Below are positions 7,264 through 15,372 of a DNA stretch of 64,000 bases, one piece after another. Each line of letters starts with the position of its first letter. Position 1 is the stretch's first letter. A program made the translations under genes and the position numbers. The DNA comes from Micromonospora okii (GTDB taxonomy: Bacteria > Actinomycetota > Actinomycetes > Mycobacteriales > Micromonosporaceae). The stretch lies in the NCBI RefSeq assembly GCF_020884795.1, contig NZ_BBZF01000023.1:158330-222329 (forward strand), read 5' to 3'. The notes beneath the pieces are model-generated. The model did no database searches. It was not told where the DNA came from and worked only from the letters and a program-made list of their open reading frames with translations.

Positions 7264-8337
7264 TCAGAGGCGGATCGGCATCAGGATGGAGAACGCGTCC
7301 GCGTCGTCCGGGCGGCGCACCGCGAGCGGGGCGATCGGGCCGTCCAGCTCCAGCACGAGCTGGCCGCGGTCGCCCGCGTCCAGGGCGTCGAGCAGGTACC
7401 GGCCGTTGACCCCGACCCGTACCCCCTCCGGGGCGGCGTCGGCGGGCGCGTCGCCGTCGAGGACCCGCAGCCCACCCGCGCCGTCCAGGCCCAGCACGGT
7501 CACCGGCAGGTCGACGCCCTCGTGCCGGACGACGGCCGGCGTCGCGCCCGCGAGCGCCGCGCGCAGCGCCGGCACGTCCACCGGAATCCGGTACGCGGGC
7601 GCGTCCGCGCGCAGGAGCCGTGCGTAGTCGGGGAAGTCGTACGGCAGGACCGGGCCCGAGACGTCCCGGCCGTCGACGGAGACGGCGACGGTCGCCCCGT
7701 CCAGGCGCAGCAGCGCCTCGGGGGCGTCGGCGTCGAGCAGCGCGCGGAACCGGTCCACCAGGTCGACCGGGGCCAGCGCCCGCGCTGAGGGGCCCTCGAC
7801 CCGGCCGGGGGCCCGGGACACGGCCAGCCGGTGGCGGTCGGTGGCGACGAGGCGTACGCCGTCGCCGTCGGTGTCGAACAGCACGCCCGACAGCATCGGC
7901 AGGGCGGGGTCGGCGCCGACCGCGAAGCGGACCGCGTCGAGCGCGGCGGCGAGGTCGGCGCGGGACAGGATGATGCGGGTGGTCATCGGGTTCTCCTCCG
8001 GTTCGAGCAGGGTGCGGACGCGGGAGAGCTCGCGGCGGGCGTCGGCGAGGCCGTCCTCCAGCCGGCGCAGGTGCGCGTCGAGCAGCCGTCCGACGACGGC
8101 CGGCTCGGCGCGGTGCCGCACGGCGGCGGCGATCTCCGCCAGCGGCATCCCGACCCGGCGCAGACCGGCCACCAGCCGCGCCGGGGCGACCTGGTCGTCG
8201 GTGTACCAGCGGTAGCCGGTGACCGGGTCCACCAGGGCCGGGATCAGCACCCCGGAGCGGTCGTAGAACCGCAGGGCGCTGATCGTCAGGCCACTGGCCC
8301 GGGCCAGCTCGCCGATGCTGCGCAGTTCGCTCTCCAC
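7264..8337 (-). CDS. MerR-type regulator fused to beta-clamp (DnaN) domains II and III
   Basis: The 357-residue protein starts (GTG) with a MerR DNA-binding domain: SIGELARASGLTISALRFYD, GYRWYTDDQ, then a coiled coil to about residue 110. From about residue 118 it resembles the middle and C-terminal domains of the replication clamp DnaN: GVLFDTDGDGVRLVATDRHRL, FPDYARLL, VGVNGRYLLDALDAG and the terminal LMPIRL. Domain I of a normal three-domain clamp is missing, but the cleft between domains II and III that binds clamp-binding peptides should be retained. An in-frame ATG at residue 118 carries its own GGAGGAG site. The function is unknown; it could be a regulator whose sensor is a clamp fold. 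Confidence 0.85.
   Translation of the reverse strand: MESELRSIGELARASGLTISALRFYDRSGVLIPALVDPVTGYRWYTDDQVAPARLVAGLRRVGMPLAEIAAAVRHRAEPAVVGRLLDAHLRRLEDGLADARRELSRVRTLLEPEENPMTTRIILSRADLAAALDAVRFAVGADPALPMLSGVLFDTDGDGVRLVATDRHRLAVSRAPGRVEGPSARALAPVDLVDRFRALLDADAPEALLRLDGATVAVSVDGRDVSGPVLPYDFPDYARLLRADAPAYRIPVDVPALRAALAGATPAVVRHEGVDLPVTVLGLDGAGGLRVLDGDAPADAAPEGVRVGVNGRYLLDALDAGDRGQLVLELDGPIAPLAVRRPDDADAFSILMPIRL
7984..8000 (-). promoter_or_regulatory. Internal ribosome binding site and ATG at the start of the clamp-like part
   Basis: Inside the MerR-clamp gene, GGAGGAG stands six nucleotides before an in-frame ATG at 7986 (residue 118, MTTRIILS). The spacing is ideal and the ATG falls at the domain boundary. 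A separate 240-residue two-domain clamp-like product could therefore be made from the same message, or two genes may have fused in recent ancestry. Confidence 0.6.
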
Positions 8338-8417
8338 GCGGCCGATCCTGTCCCCTCGACCGGGTCGAGGGTCAAGGCGGCGCTGCGGGGCGGTCGGGCC
8401 CGCCGGCCGGCGCAGGC

Positions 8418-8471
8418 GTTAGGAAGGGGCCCTTCCTATGCAGAAAGCGTTAACAGGGTGCCCTTCCTTAC
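8418..8471. repeat. Palindromic element PE2
   Basis: The element has ends GTTAGGAAGGGGCCCTTCC and GCCCTTCCTTAC around a core AGCGTTAAC. Its right end contains the TAA stop codon (8468-8470, minus strand) of the upstream dehydrogenase-like gene. Confidence 0.88.
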
Positions 8472-9646
8472 CCCTTCAGCAGGCGGAAGGTGAGGCCGGC
8501 GTCGGTGAGGCGGCGCAGCAGGGCGTCGCCCATCGCCGCCACCGGCGTGACCTGGCCCGAGGTCGTCGGCAGGCCGTCGTCCAGGGCGAGGCAGAGCGCC
8601 GACTCGGCGAGCATCTTCGACGTCTCGTCGTACCCCGGGTCGCCGCCGGCCACCTCCGTGAGCACCGTCCGGCCGCCGCCCGAGCCCACGAAGCGCACCG
8701 TGAACCAGGACTTCGCCCGCTGCCGCGCGCTGGGCCCGTCGCCGGAGGCGAGCCGCCCGAGCAGCCAGCGCCGGGTCGGCGGGAGCTTCACCAGCCCGAG
8801 CACGCCGCCGAGGCCCGCCGCGCCGAGCAGGACCGTCGGCAGCCGCTTCACCGCCGCGTGGTGCCGGTAGCGGAAGTCCGGGCCGTACTCGGGGCGGGCC
8901 ACCGCCGACCGGCGGACCACCTGCGGGTCGACGGTCGGCAGCGGCACCGCCCACATGTCCAGCTCCCGCACCCGCCCCACCCTCCCGGGCCCGCCCCGGA
9001 CCCGGCGGCCCTGCGGGCGCGGCTCGACGGCCCGCCGCTCCCGCGCGGCCCGGCCCGCCTGCGCGGTGCGCGAGAACGCGGTCAGCGCCGAGTGGTACGT
9101 CCCGGCGGAGAATCGCCCGCCGGCCCGGACGTAGCCGTCCACGCTGACCGGCGCGCCCGCCGGCAGGTGCTTGAGCGTGAACCAGACGCCCACGTCGTGC
9201 GGGATCGAGTCGAAGCCGCAGGCGTGCACCAGCCGGGCCCCCGTGCGCACCGCCTCGGCGTGGTGGCGCACGTACATCGTGTCGACGAACTCCGGCTCGC
9301 CGGTGATGTCCAGGTAGTCGGTGCCGGCCCGCGCGCACGCCGCCACCAGGGGCTCCCCGTGGTGCACGTACGGCCCGACGGTCGTCGCCACCACCCGGGC
9401 GCTCTCGGCGACCAGGCGCAGCGACTCCGGGTCGGTGACGTCGGCGGTGAGCAGCGGCAGCTCGGCCAGGGCCGGGTCGATGTCGGCCAGCCGGTCCCGC
9501 ACGGCCGCGAGCCGGGCCGGGTTCCGCCCGGCGAGCGCCCAGCGCAGCCCGTCCGGCGCGTGCCGGGCGAGGTAGTCGGCGGTGAGGCCGCCGGTGAACC
9601 CGGTCGCCCCGAACAGCACGATGTCGTACGCCCGTTCCTCGCCCAT
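8468..9646 (-). CDS. Saccharopine dehydrogenase-like / trans-acting enoyl reductase family protein
   Basis: The 392-residue protein begins with a Rossmann nucleotide-binding fold (YDIVLFGATGFTGGLTADYL; GxxGxxG-type loop), followed by SARVVATTVGPYVHHGEPLV and YLDITGEPEFVDTMY, which are characteristic of the saccharopine dehydrogenase-like proteins that include mycobacterial trans-acting enoyl reductases. A C-terminal basic and hydrophobic region follows. A reductase acting on lipid or polyketide intermediates is the family expectation, but no partner synthase is nearby. It lies 43 nt after a zinc alcohol dehydrogenase gene on the same strand. Its TAA stop is supplied by palindromic element PE2. 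Confidence 0.8.
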   Translation of the reverse strand: MGEERAYDIVLFGATGFTGGLTADYLARHAPDGLRWALAGRNPARLAAVRDRLADIDPALAELPLLTADVTDPESLRLVAESARVVATTVGPYVHHGEPLVAACARAGTDYLDITGEPEFVDTMYVRHHAEAVRTGARLVHACGFDSIPHDVGVWFTLKHLPAGAPVSVDGYVRAGGRFSAGTYHSALTAFSRTAQAGRAARERRAVEPRPQGRRVRGGPGRVGRVRELDMWAVPLPTVDPQVVRRSAVARPEYGPDFRYRHHAAVKRLPTVLLGAAGLGGVLGLVKLPPTRRWLLGRLASGDGPSARQRAKSWFTVRFVGSGGGRTVLTEVAGGDPGYDETSKMLAESALCLALDDGLPTTSGQVTPVAAMGDALLRRLTDAGLTFRLLKG

Positions 9647-9689
9647 CCCGCGAGTCTGCCACCCCGTCCGGTGCCCCGCCGGGGATCGG

Positions 9690-10859
9690 TCAGGGGGTGA
9701 AGACGGCGCGCAGGCACCCGTCGGCGCGGTCCCGGAACAGGTCGTAGCCGTGCGCGCCCTGATCCAGGGGCAGGCGGTGGGTCGCCAGGTGGCCGGTGGG
9801 GATCTCGCCGCGCGCCATCCGCTCCAGCAGCATCGGAATCCAGCGCTGCCCGTGCTGCCGGCCGGCGCGCAGGGTGAGCCCCTTGTCCACCACTGCGCCG
9901 AGTGGGAACGCGTCGACGAACCCGGTGAACGTGCCGAGCACGACCACCCGCCCGCTCTTGCGGCAGGCGTGCACCGCCTCCCGTACGGCGATCGGGCGCT
10001 CCGGGGCGGTGCCGGGCCGGGTGGCGGCGGCGAACCGCTCGGCCAGCGACGGGGGTTCGGCGTCGTCCCCGGTCGGCCCGGCCGCCTCGACGCACACGTC
10101 CGGGCCCCGCCCCCCGGTGAGTTCCCACAGCTCCGCCGGCACGTCGACGGCCCGGTGGTCGAGGGTCTCCGCGCCGACGTGCCGCTCGGCCGAGCGCAAC
10201 CGCTCGGGGTACCGGTCGATCACCACCACCCGGTCCGCGCCGCGCAGCAGGGCGGCGCGCGCGGCCATCTGGCCGACCGCGCCCGCGCCCCAGACCGCCA
10301 CCACGTCCCCAGGACCCACCTCGCCCAGCTCGGCGGCGAGCCAGCCGGTCGGCACGGCGTCGGAGGCGAAGACCGCCCGGTCGTCGTCCACCGGCTCCGG
10401 CACGGCGAACGCCCCCACGTCGGCGTACGGCACCCGCACGTACTCGGCGTGGCTGCCGGCGAAGCCCCCGGCCGCCGGAGGATGCCCGAAGCGGCCGGCG
10501 GTGGGCTGGCCCCACCGCGCCACGGCCGGCCCGGCGCTGCCGTTGTCGCAGGAGGCGTAGTGGCCCTGCCGGCAGTACCAGCAGTTCCCGCAGGCCACCG
10601 AGGCGCAGACCACCACCCGGTCGCCGACGCGGTGCCGGCGCACCCCGGGCCCCACCTCCACCACGTCGCCGAGGAACTCGTGGCCGAGCACGTCGCCGAC
10701 CGACAGCACCGGCCCGCGCCCGGCGAACAGCGGCAGGTCCTCCCCGCAGGTGGAGCTGCGCCGCACCCGGACGATCGCGTCGGTGGAGTTGCGCAGCTCC
10801 GGGTCGGGCACCCGCCGCACCGCCAGGCCGTCCTCGCCGAGCCAGCACAGCGCCCTCAC
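9690..10859 (-). CDS. Zinc-dependent alcohol dehydrogenase (MDR superfamily)
   Basis: This 389-residue medium-chain dehydrogenase has a catalytic zinc region (STCGEDLPLF and VLGHEFLGDVVEVGPGV) and a four-cysteine structural zinc loop CASVACGNCWYCRQGHYASC. The NAD-binding motif is VWGAGAVGQMAARAALLRGA followed by an acidic D in VVVIDRY. It resembles the formaldehyde-dehydrogenase-like branch that has an inserted helical segment. The GTG start at 10859 overlaps the stop of the preceding small gene (GTGA), indicating coupling. The substrate is unknown. The gene probably forms an operon with its SRPBCC-like partner and the downstream reductase. Confidence 0.9.
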   Translation of the reverse strand: MRALCWLGEDGLAVRRVPDPELRNSTDAIVRVRRSSTCGEDLPLFAGRGPVLSVGDVLGHEFLGDVVEVGPGVRRHRVGDRVVVCASVACGNCWYCRQGHYASCDNGSAGPAVARWGQPTAGRFGHPPAAGGFAGSHAEYVRVPYADVGAFAVPEPVDDDRAVFASDAVPTGWLAAELGEVGPGDVVAVWGAGAVGQMAARAALLRGADRVVVIDRYPERLRSAERHVGAETLDHRAVDVPAELWELTGGRGPDVCVEAAGPTGDDAEPPSLAERFAAATRPGTAPERPIAVREAVHACRKSGRVVVLGTFTGFVDAFPLGAVVDKGLTLRAGRQHGQRWIPMLLERMARGEIPTGHLATHRLPLDQGAHGYDLFRDRADGCLRAVFTP

Positions 10860-11332
10860 CCGGGCACCGCCGGGCCGTGGGAGGGCTGGGGCCCGTCCAG
10901 CGGGGAGGGGTCCGCGCGCAGCACCTCGCCGGTCTCCGCGAGCTGCTTGACCTGGCGCAGCGCCTGCCTCAGCAGCGGCCCGGGGTCGTCGCCGACGACG
11001 TGGGCGGCCATCCCCGGCAGCGGCGTGCCGGCCGGGCGGGCGGCCAGCTCGGTGCCGCGCCCGCCAGGCGCCGGGCGCAGCGCGACCTCCACCGCGCCGC
11101 CGAGCCGGCGCAGCGGCTCCGGCCACCGCCCACCCGGCAGCACCCACTCCGGCGGCCGGTCGACGGTGACCACCTGCCAGCGGTCCGGCCGGGCGTCACG
11201 CGCCGCGCGGGGCCGCTCCGCCCACCGGGGTACGGGCAGCGCCCGCGCCGCCGTCGCCCCGGCCACCGCGCCTGCCGCCAACACCCCGGCGGTACGGGCC
11301 AGCGCCCGACCGCCCCACGTACTCCGCCCCAT
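10856..11332 (-). CDS. SRPBCC/cyclase-like protein paired with alcohol dehydrogenase
   Basis: The 158-residue protein has a hydrophobic N-terminal stretch (LARTAGVLAAGAVAGATAAR) and then a segment WQVVTVDRPPEWVLPGGRW...VEVALRPAPGGRGTELAARP. This pattern occurs in small actinobacterial SRPBCC-like proteins encoded next to zinc alcohol dehydrogenases. Its stop overlaps the start of the dehydrogenase by 4 nt. The start is uncertain: ATG at 11332 or GTG at 11341; AGGAGG lies 13 or 4 nt upstream of these. The longer open frame to 11494 would cross the promoter of the divergent LuxR gene. Its role is unknown; the strict pairing suggests it serves the same substrate. Confidence 0.65.
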   Translation of the reverse strand: MGRSTWGGRALARTAGVLAAGAVAGATAARALPVPRWAERPRAARDARPDRWQVVTVDRPPEWVLPGGRWPEPLRRLGGAVEVALRPAPGGRGTELAARPAGTPLPGMAAHVVGDDPGPLLRQALRQVKQLAETGEVLRADPSPLDGPQPSHGPAVPG

Positions 11333-11382
11333 CCGCGCCACCGCCCCTCCTGTCGCACCGAGCAATCGTCGGCGGTGCTCGG

Positions 11383-14300
11383 GTGAAGCGGTGTCGTCCC
11401 GAAGGGGTGAACCGGCCGGGGCCGGGTAACCGCCCGCCGCACGAGGCGGGGGAGGGGCGGGACGGCGTGGGCGTGGATGGGCGGGACGGCGCACCCGGGC
11501 GGGACGGCGCGGACGTGGGCGCGTGGGGCGGTCCCGCGCCGCTGCTGGCGTCCCGGCTCGCGCCCGCGCCGCCGCCCGAGCCGGCGCTGGTCCGCCCCCG
11601 GCTGCTGCGCCGGCTCGATGAGGGGACGGCCGGCCCGCTCACCCTCGTCCGCGCCCCGGCCGGCTGGGGCAAGACCACCCTGCTGACCACCTGGGCGCGG
11701 GCGCTCGACACACCCCCGGCCTGGGTGTCGGTCGAGGCGGGCGACACCGGTACCCGGCTCTGGTCGTACCTCGCGGCGGCGCTGCGCGTGACCGGGGAAC
11801 AACGACCCGACGAAGCCCCGCCCCACCCGCCGTCCCCCTCCGCTCCGCCGCCCCCTGCCGTCCCGTCGGCCGACGCGCCGCCCCGGCCGGAGGAGTTGGA
11901 GCTGCTGGCCGCCGCGCTCGCCGCCCGGGAACGCCCGGTGCTGCTCGTCCTGGACGACCTGCACCGGCTCGCCGACCCGGCGGCGCTGGTCGGGCTGGAC
12001 TTCCTGCTCCGCCACGGCGGGGGGCGGCTGCGGGTGGTGGTGGGCACGCGCGCCGAGCTGCCGCCGGGGCTGCACCGGCTGCGTCTGGCCGGGGAGCTGA
12101 CCGCCGTCGGGCCGGACGAGCTGGCCTTCACCGACGACGAGGTGGCCGACCTGCTCACCGCGCTCGGCGTGCTGCTGCCGGCGGCGACGGTGCCCCGGCT
12201 GCGCGAGCGGACCGACGGCTGGCCGGCGGGGCTGCGGCTGGCCGCGCTGGCGGCCCGGGACCGGCCCGACCCGGCGCGCTGGGTGGAACAGGTCGGCGGC
12301 GACCAGCCGGACGTGGCCGCCTACCTGCGCGAGGAGGTCCTCGCCCCGCTCGACGAGGCGGCCCGAAACGTGCTGCGCCGGGGCGCGGCTGCCGGGGCGT
12401 TCCGCGCCGACCTGGTCGACGCGCTCACCGGGCGCTCCGACGCCGATCGGGTGCTGGCGGCGCTGGCGGGGGCGGGCGGCTTCGTGCGCCGCGACGACAG
12501 CCGACCGCCCTGGTACCGCTGCCACCCCCTGCTGTCCGACCTGCTCCGGGCCGAGCTGGCCGGGCTGGGCGACGGGGAGCGGCGCGAGCTGCACCTGCGG
12601 GCCTGCGACTGGTACGCCGGGCACGGGCGGCCCGCCGAGGCGCTGCGGCACGCGCTCGCCGCCGGGGACGGGGAGCGGGCCGTGGAGCTGCTGGTCACCC
12701 GCTGGCCGGAACTCGTCCCGTACGACCGTGAGGGTTTCGGTGCCCCGGCCACGGCCGCGCCGCCGGAGGAGGCGGTCCGGCGCGACCCCGAGCTGGGGCT
12801 CGCCGCCGCCGCCGAGCGGGCCCACGCGGGCGCGGTGGCCGCCGCAGCCGCCCAGCTCGACCGGGCCGCCGGGCACGCCCGGTCGCTGCCCGTGCCGCGC
12901 CGCGACCGGTTCCGCCGGCTGGCCACCGCGCTGGAGGTCACCCTGGCCCGCCTCACCGGCGACCACGACGGGGTACGCCGCGCGGCGTCCCGGCTGCTCG
13001 CCACGCGTACCCCCGGGGGGTCGGCGGACGACCCGCGGACCGCGACCGCCGACGACGCCGACGTGCGGGCGACGGCCGGCGCGGCGCTCGGCCTGGCCGC
13101 GCTCGCCGGCGGCGACCTGCGCGCGGCGGCGGGCCAGTTCGGGCCGGCGCTGGCGGCGGCCCGCGAGGCCGGTCGGCCGCGCACCGAGCTGCTCTGCGCA
13201 AGCCGGTCCGCCCTGCTGCACGCGGCCCTCGGCGAGCTGCGGACGGCCGAGCGGACCGCCCTGGACGCCCTGGCCATGCCGCCCTGCCAGGGCTGGTCCT
13301 GCCGGCTCGACTGCGCGCACGCGCACCTGGCCCTGGCCCTGGTCGCGCTGCACCGGGACCGGCCCGACGACGCGGCGGCGCACCTGGCGCTGGCCGGCCC
13401 GGCGGCCGACGAGCCCACGGCGGCGGCGCTCGCCGCGCTGTGCCGGGCCGACCTGCCCCGCGACCGGGACGACCCCGCCGCGGCCCTGCGCCTGCTGACC
13501 GCCGCCCGGGACGCACTCCCGCCCGACCCCCCGCCGCCCGCGACTCCGCCCGACCCCCCGCCGCCCGCGACTCCGCCCGGCCCCCCGCCGCCCGCGACTC
13601 CGCCCGACCCCCCGCCGCCCGCCACTGCGCCCGGCTCGCCGGTGGCTGGTGCGGCCGGCTCCCCGCCGCCCTCCCCGGTCGACGGCGGGGCGGGGTCGGC
13701 CGGGGCGGGGGAGTTGGTGGGCTGGCTGCGTGCCGCCGAGGCGGAGCTGCGCGCCGCGCACGGCGACGTCGGCACCGCCCAGGAGCTGCTCGCCGCCGGC
13801 CCGGCGGGCGGCGCGGACGGCACGACCGCCGCGCGGGCCGTGGCCCTGGCCCACGTCGAGCTGCGCGCCGGGGACTCCCGCGCCGCCGGGTACGCCCTGC
13901 CGGACTGGGACGGCCCGGACGCCGCGTCCTGGCCGCTGCCGGTGCGCCTCGACACCGGGGTGCTGGACGCGGTGCTCGCCCACGGGGCGGGCGACGACCG
14001 GCGGGCCGGGCGGCTCCTGGAGCGGGCGTTGGAGTTGGCCGAGGCCGAGGGGTTCCGCCGCCCCTTCACCCGGGCCGAACCGGGGCTGCGGAGCCTGCTC
14101 GCCGCGCACCTGGACTCCGGCACGGCGCACTGGCCGACGGTGAGTGACCTGCTCCGGGGCGCGCGGGAACGACCGGCGGGGCGGGAGGCCGAGGCGGGCC
14201 GGGCGCTGGACGAGCCGCTCACCGAGCGCGAGCTGACCGTCCTGCGTTACCTCCAGAGCATCCTGTCGAACGTGGAGATTGCCGCCGAGCTGTCGGTGTC

Positions 14301-14403
14301 GGTGAACACCGTCAAGACGCACGTGCGCAACATCTACCGCAAGCTGGACGCGACGCGCCGCCGGGAGGCGGTCCACCGCGCCCGGGAGCTGCACCTGCTC
14401 TGA
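11383..14403 (+). CDS. Large ATP-binding LuxR-family (MalT/LAL-like) transcriptional regulator
   Basis: The ~1006-residue protein has Walker A APAGWGKTTLL near residue 92, Walker B VLLVLDDLHRL near 190, helical TPR-like repeats through the middle, and a C-terminal LuxR helix-turn-helix (LTERELTVLRYLQ... to VNTVKTHVRNIYRKL) at about 943-1000. MalT-type regulators bind ATP and an inducer, oligomerise, and activate transcription. The start is uncertain: several in-frame GTG codons lie between 11383 and 11475, and the later ones have better GGAGG-like sites. Four tandem copies of a 9-residue PPDPPPPAT-type unit interrupt the sensor region near residues 713-748. It diverges from the alcohol dehydrogenase operon, which it may control. 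Confidence 0.88.
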   Translation: MKRCRPEGVNRPGPGNRPPHEAGEGRDGVGVDGRDGAPGRDGADVGAWGGPAPLLASRLAPAPPPEPALVRPRLLRRLDEGTAGPLTLVRAPAGWGKTTLLTTWARALDTPPAWVSVEAGDTGTRLWSYLAAALRVTGEQRPDEAPPHPPSPSAPPPPAVPSADAPPRPEELELLAAALAARERPVLLVLDDLHRLADPAALVGLDFLLRHGGGRLRVVVGTRAELPPGLHRLRLAGELTAVGPDELAFTDDEVADLLTALGVLLPAATVPRLRERTDGWPAGLRLAALAARDRPDPARWVEQVGGDQPDVAAYLREEVLAPLDEAARNVLRRGAAAGAFRADLVDALTGRSDADRVLAALAGAGGFVRRDDSRPPWYRCHPLLSDLLRAELAGLGDGERRELHLRACDWYAGHGRPAEALRHALAAGDGERAVELLVTRWPELVPYDREGFGAPATAAPPEEAVRRDPELGLAAAAERAHAGAVAAAAAQLDRAAGHARSLPVPRRDRFRRLATALEVTLARLTGDHDGVRRAASRLLATRTPGGSADDPRTATADDADVRATAGAALGLAALAGGDLRAAAGQFGPALAAAREAGRPRTELLCASRSALLHAALGELRTAERTALDALAMPPCQGWSCRLDCAHAHLALALVALHRDRPDDAAAHLALAGPAADEPTAAALAALCRADLPRDRDDPAAALRLLTAARDALPPDPPPPATPPDPPPPATPPGPPPPATPPDPPPPATAPGSPVAGAAGSPPPSPVDGGAGSAGAGELVGWLRAAEAELRAAHGDVGTAQELLAAGPAGGADGTTAARAVALAHVELRAGDSRAAGYALPDWDGPDAASWPLPVRLDTGVLDAVLAHGAGDDRRAGRLLERALELAEAEGFRRPFTRAEPGLRSLLAAHLDSGTAHWPTVSDLLRGARERPAGREAEAGRALDEPLTERELTVLRYLQSILSNVEIAAELSVSVNTVKTHVRNIYRKLDATRRREAVHRARELHLL
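13521..13628 (+). repeat. In-frame 27-bp minisatellite, four units
   Basis: Four near-identical 27-bp units (GCCCGACCCCCCGCCGCCCG followed by a CGACTCC-like end) encode repeated PDPPPPATP inside the LuxR-family regulator. The units differ by one to three substitutions. The unit length is a multiple of three, so changes in copy number keep the frame. Confidence 0.9.
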
Positions 14404-14456
14404 GCGCCGTGCCCGCCGCCGCCCGAGGGGAGCGCGAGCGCCCCGCCGTCGACGGT

Positions 14457-14510
14457 GTGAGGAGGGGGCCCTTCCTCTACCGAATGCGTTAAGAGGGTGC
14501 CCCTCCTTAC
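14457..14510. repeat. Palindromic element PE3
   Basis: The element has ends GTGAGGAGGGGGCCCTTCC and GCCCCTCCTTAC with a core ATGCGTTAAG, where one base of GTTAAC is changed. It lies between convergent genes and contains the TAA stop (14507-14509, minus strand) of the BON-domain gene. Confidence 0.85.
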
Positions 14511-15187
14511 GCAGTCAGCACGACCAGATGGTTGTGGACGTGGTGGATGCCAGGGGCCGACCAGACGGTCCGCTCCACCTCCGCGCGCTCCGGCACCGAG
14601 TGGACCACGCCCTCCAGCAGCACGGCGTCGCCGCGCAGCCGCACCGTGATCCGCTCGCCGGCGATCGCCGCGTTGCGGGCCAGCGCGTCGACGATCCGGT
14701 TGGTCAGCTCGGCGGGATCGGGGCGGACCGAGGGCCGCACGGTGATCCCGTTGCTCAGCCCGCGCACGCCGGTCAGCCGGCCGACGGCGCGCTCCACGGC
14801 CCGCCGCTGGTACTCCCACTCCACGTCGCCGCGCAGGGTGACCCAGCCGTCGGCGACGGTGACCTGGAGCGGCTCCACCGGCACGAACGCGTCCCACTCC
14901 AGCGCGCGCCGCACCGCCGTGGCCAGCTCCGTGTCCGTGCGCTCGGCCGGGCCGGGCAGCCGGACGGTGAGGTCGTTGGCGACGGCCCGGACCCGGGCGA
15001 CCCGGTGCGCGGCGCGTTCCGCCACCCACTTCTTCGCGTAGTTGTCGACCCAACCCGTCAGCGTCACCACGCCCTCGGTGACGGTCACGCCGATCTCGTT
15101 CGGCTGGACCCGTGGCTCCCAGGTCAGCTCGTCCAGCACGTCGGCCTGGATGTCCTGGTCGGTACGGACGGTCGTGGCGGTGGCCAT
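14507..15187 (-). CDS. Triple BON-domain protein
   Basis: The 226-residue protein is built of three BON modules, at about residues 8-75, 83-150 and 155-225. Each has the pattern VTVTEGVVTLTGWVDNY, VTVADGWVTLRGDVEWEY or ITVRLRGDAVLLEGVV followed by a helix and a V/I-rich strand (VRAVANDLTV, VRGLSNGITV, IHHVHNHLVV). BON domains are associated with membrane or osmotic-stress proteins and can bind lipid. No signal peptide is visible, so it appears cytosolic. I chose ATG 15187 because GGGAG lies eight nucleotides upstream; the longer open frame reads Arg/Pro-rich non-gene-like sequence. Its stop codon is inside PE3. Confidence 0.88.
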   Translation of the reverse strand: MATATTVRTDQDIQADVLDELTWEPRVQPNEIGVTVTEGVVTLTGWVDNYAKKWVAERAAHRVARVRAVANDLTVRLPGPAERTDTELATAVRRALEWDAFVPVEPLQVTVADGWVTLRGDVEWEYQRRAVERAVGRLTGVRGLSNGITVRPSVRPDPAELTNRIVDALARNAAIAGERITVRLRGDAVLLEGVVHSVPERAEVERTVWSAPGIHHVHNHLVVLTA

Positions 15188-15372
15188 CGCTGGCTCCCTT
15201 CGGGCGTCGGCGCTCGGCGGCGGGCGTGCGCCCGCGTGCTCGTCGAGCCTGTCCGGGCCCCGGGTGAGGGCGGCTCGCCCGGGGTGGGTGAGCCGGCGGC
15301 GGGCATCGACAAGCGTCGGCCCGGTCCGGCACCATCGTCTGCACGGCAGGACTCGACGGTGGGGAGCGGGCG

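Noticed and set aside
5988..7409. 473-codon plus-strand frame opposite serS
   Set aside because: It is a complement of serS with His/Gly/Arg-rich composition and no ribosome site.
11383..11494. Extension of the SRPBCC-like minus-strand gene to 11494 (212 residues)
   Set aside because: The extension would overlap the divergent LuxR gene start and reads Pro/Arg-rich sequence without a ribosome site.
10969..14394. 1141-codon open frame on the minus strand opposite the LuxR regulator
   Set aside because: Long antisense frames are expected at this G+C content. The plus frame has Walker A, Walker B and a LuxR helix-turn-helix; the antisense frame has low-complexity sequence only.
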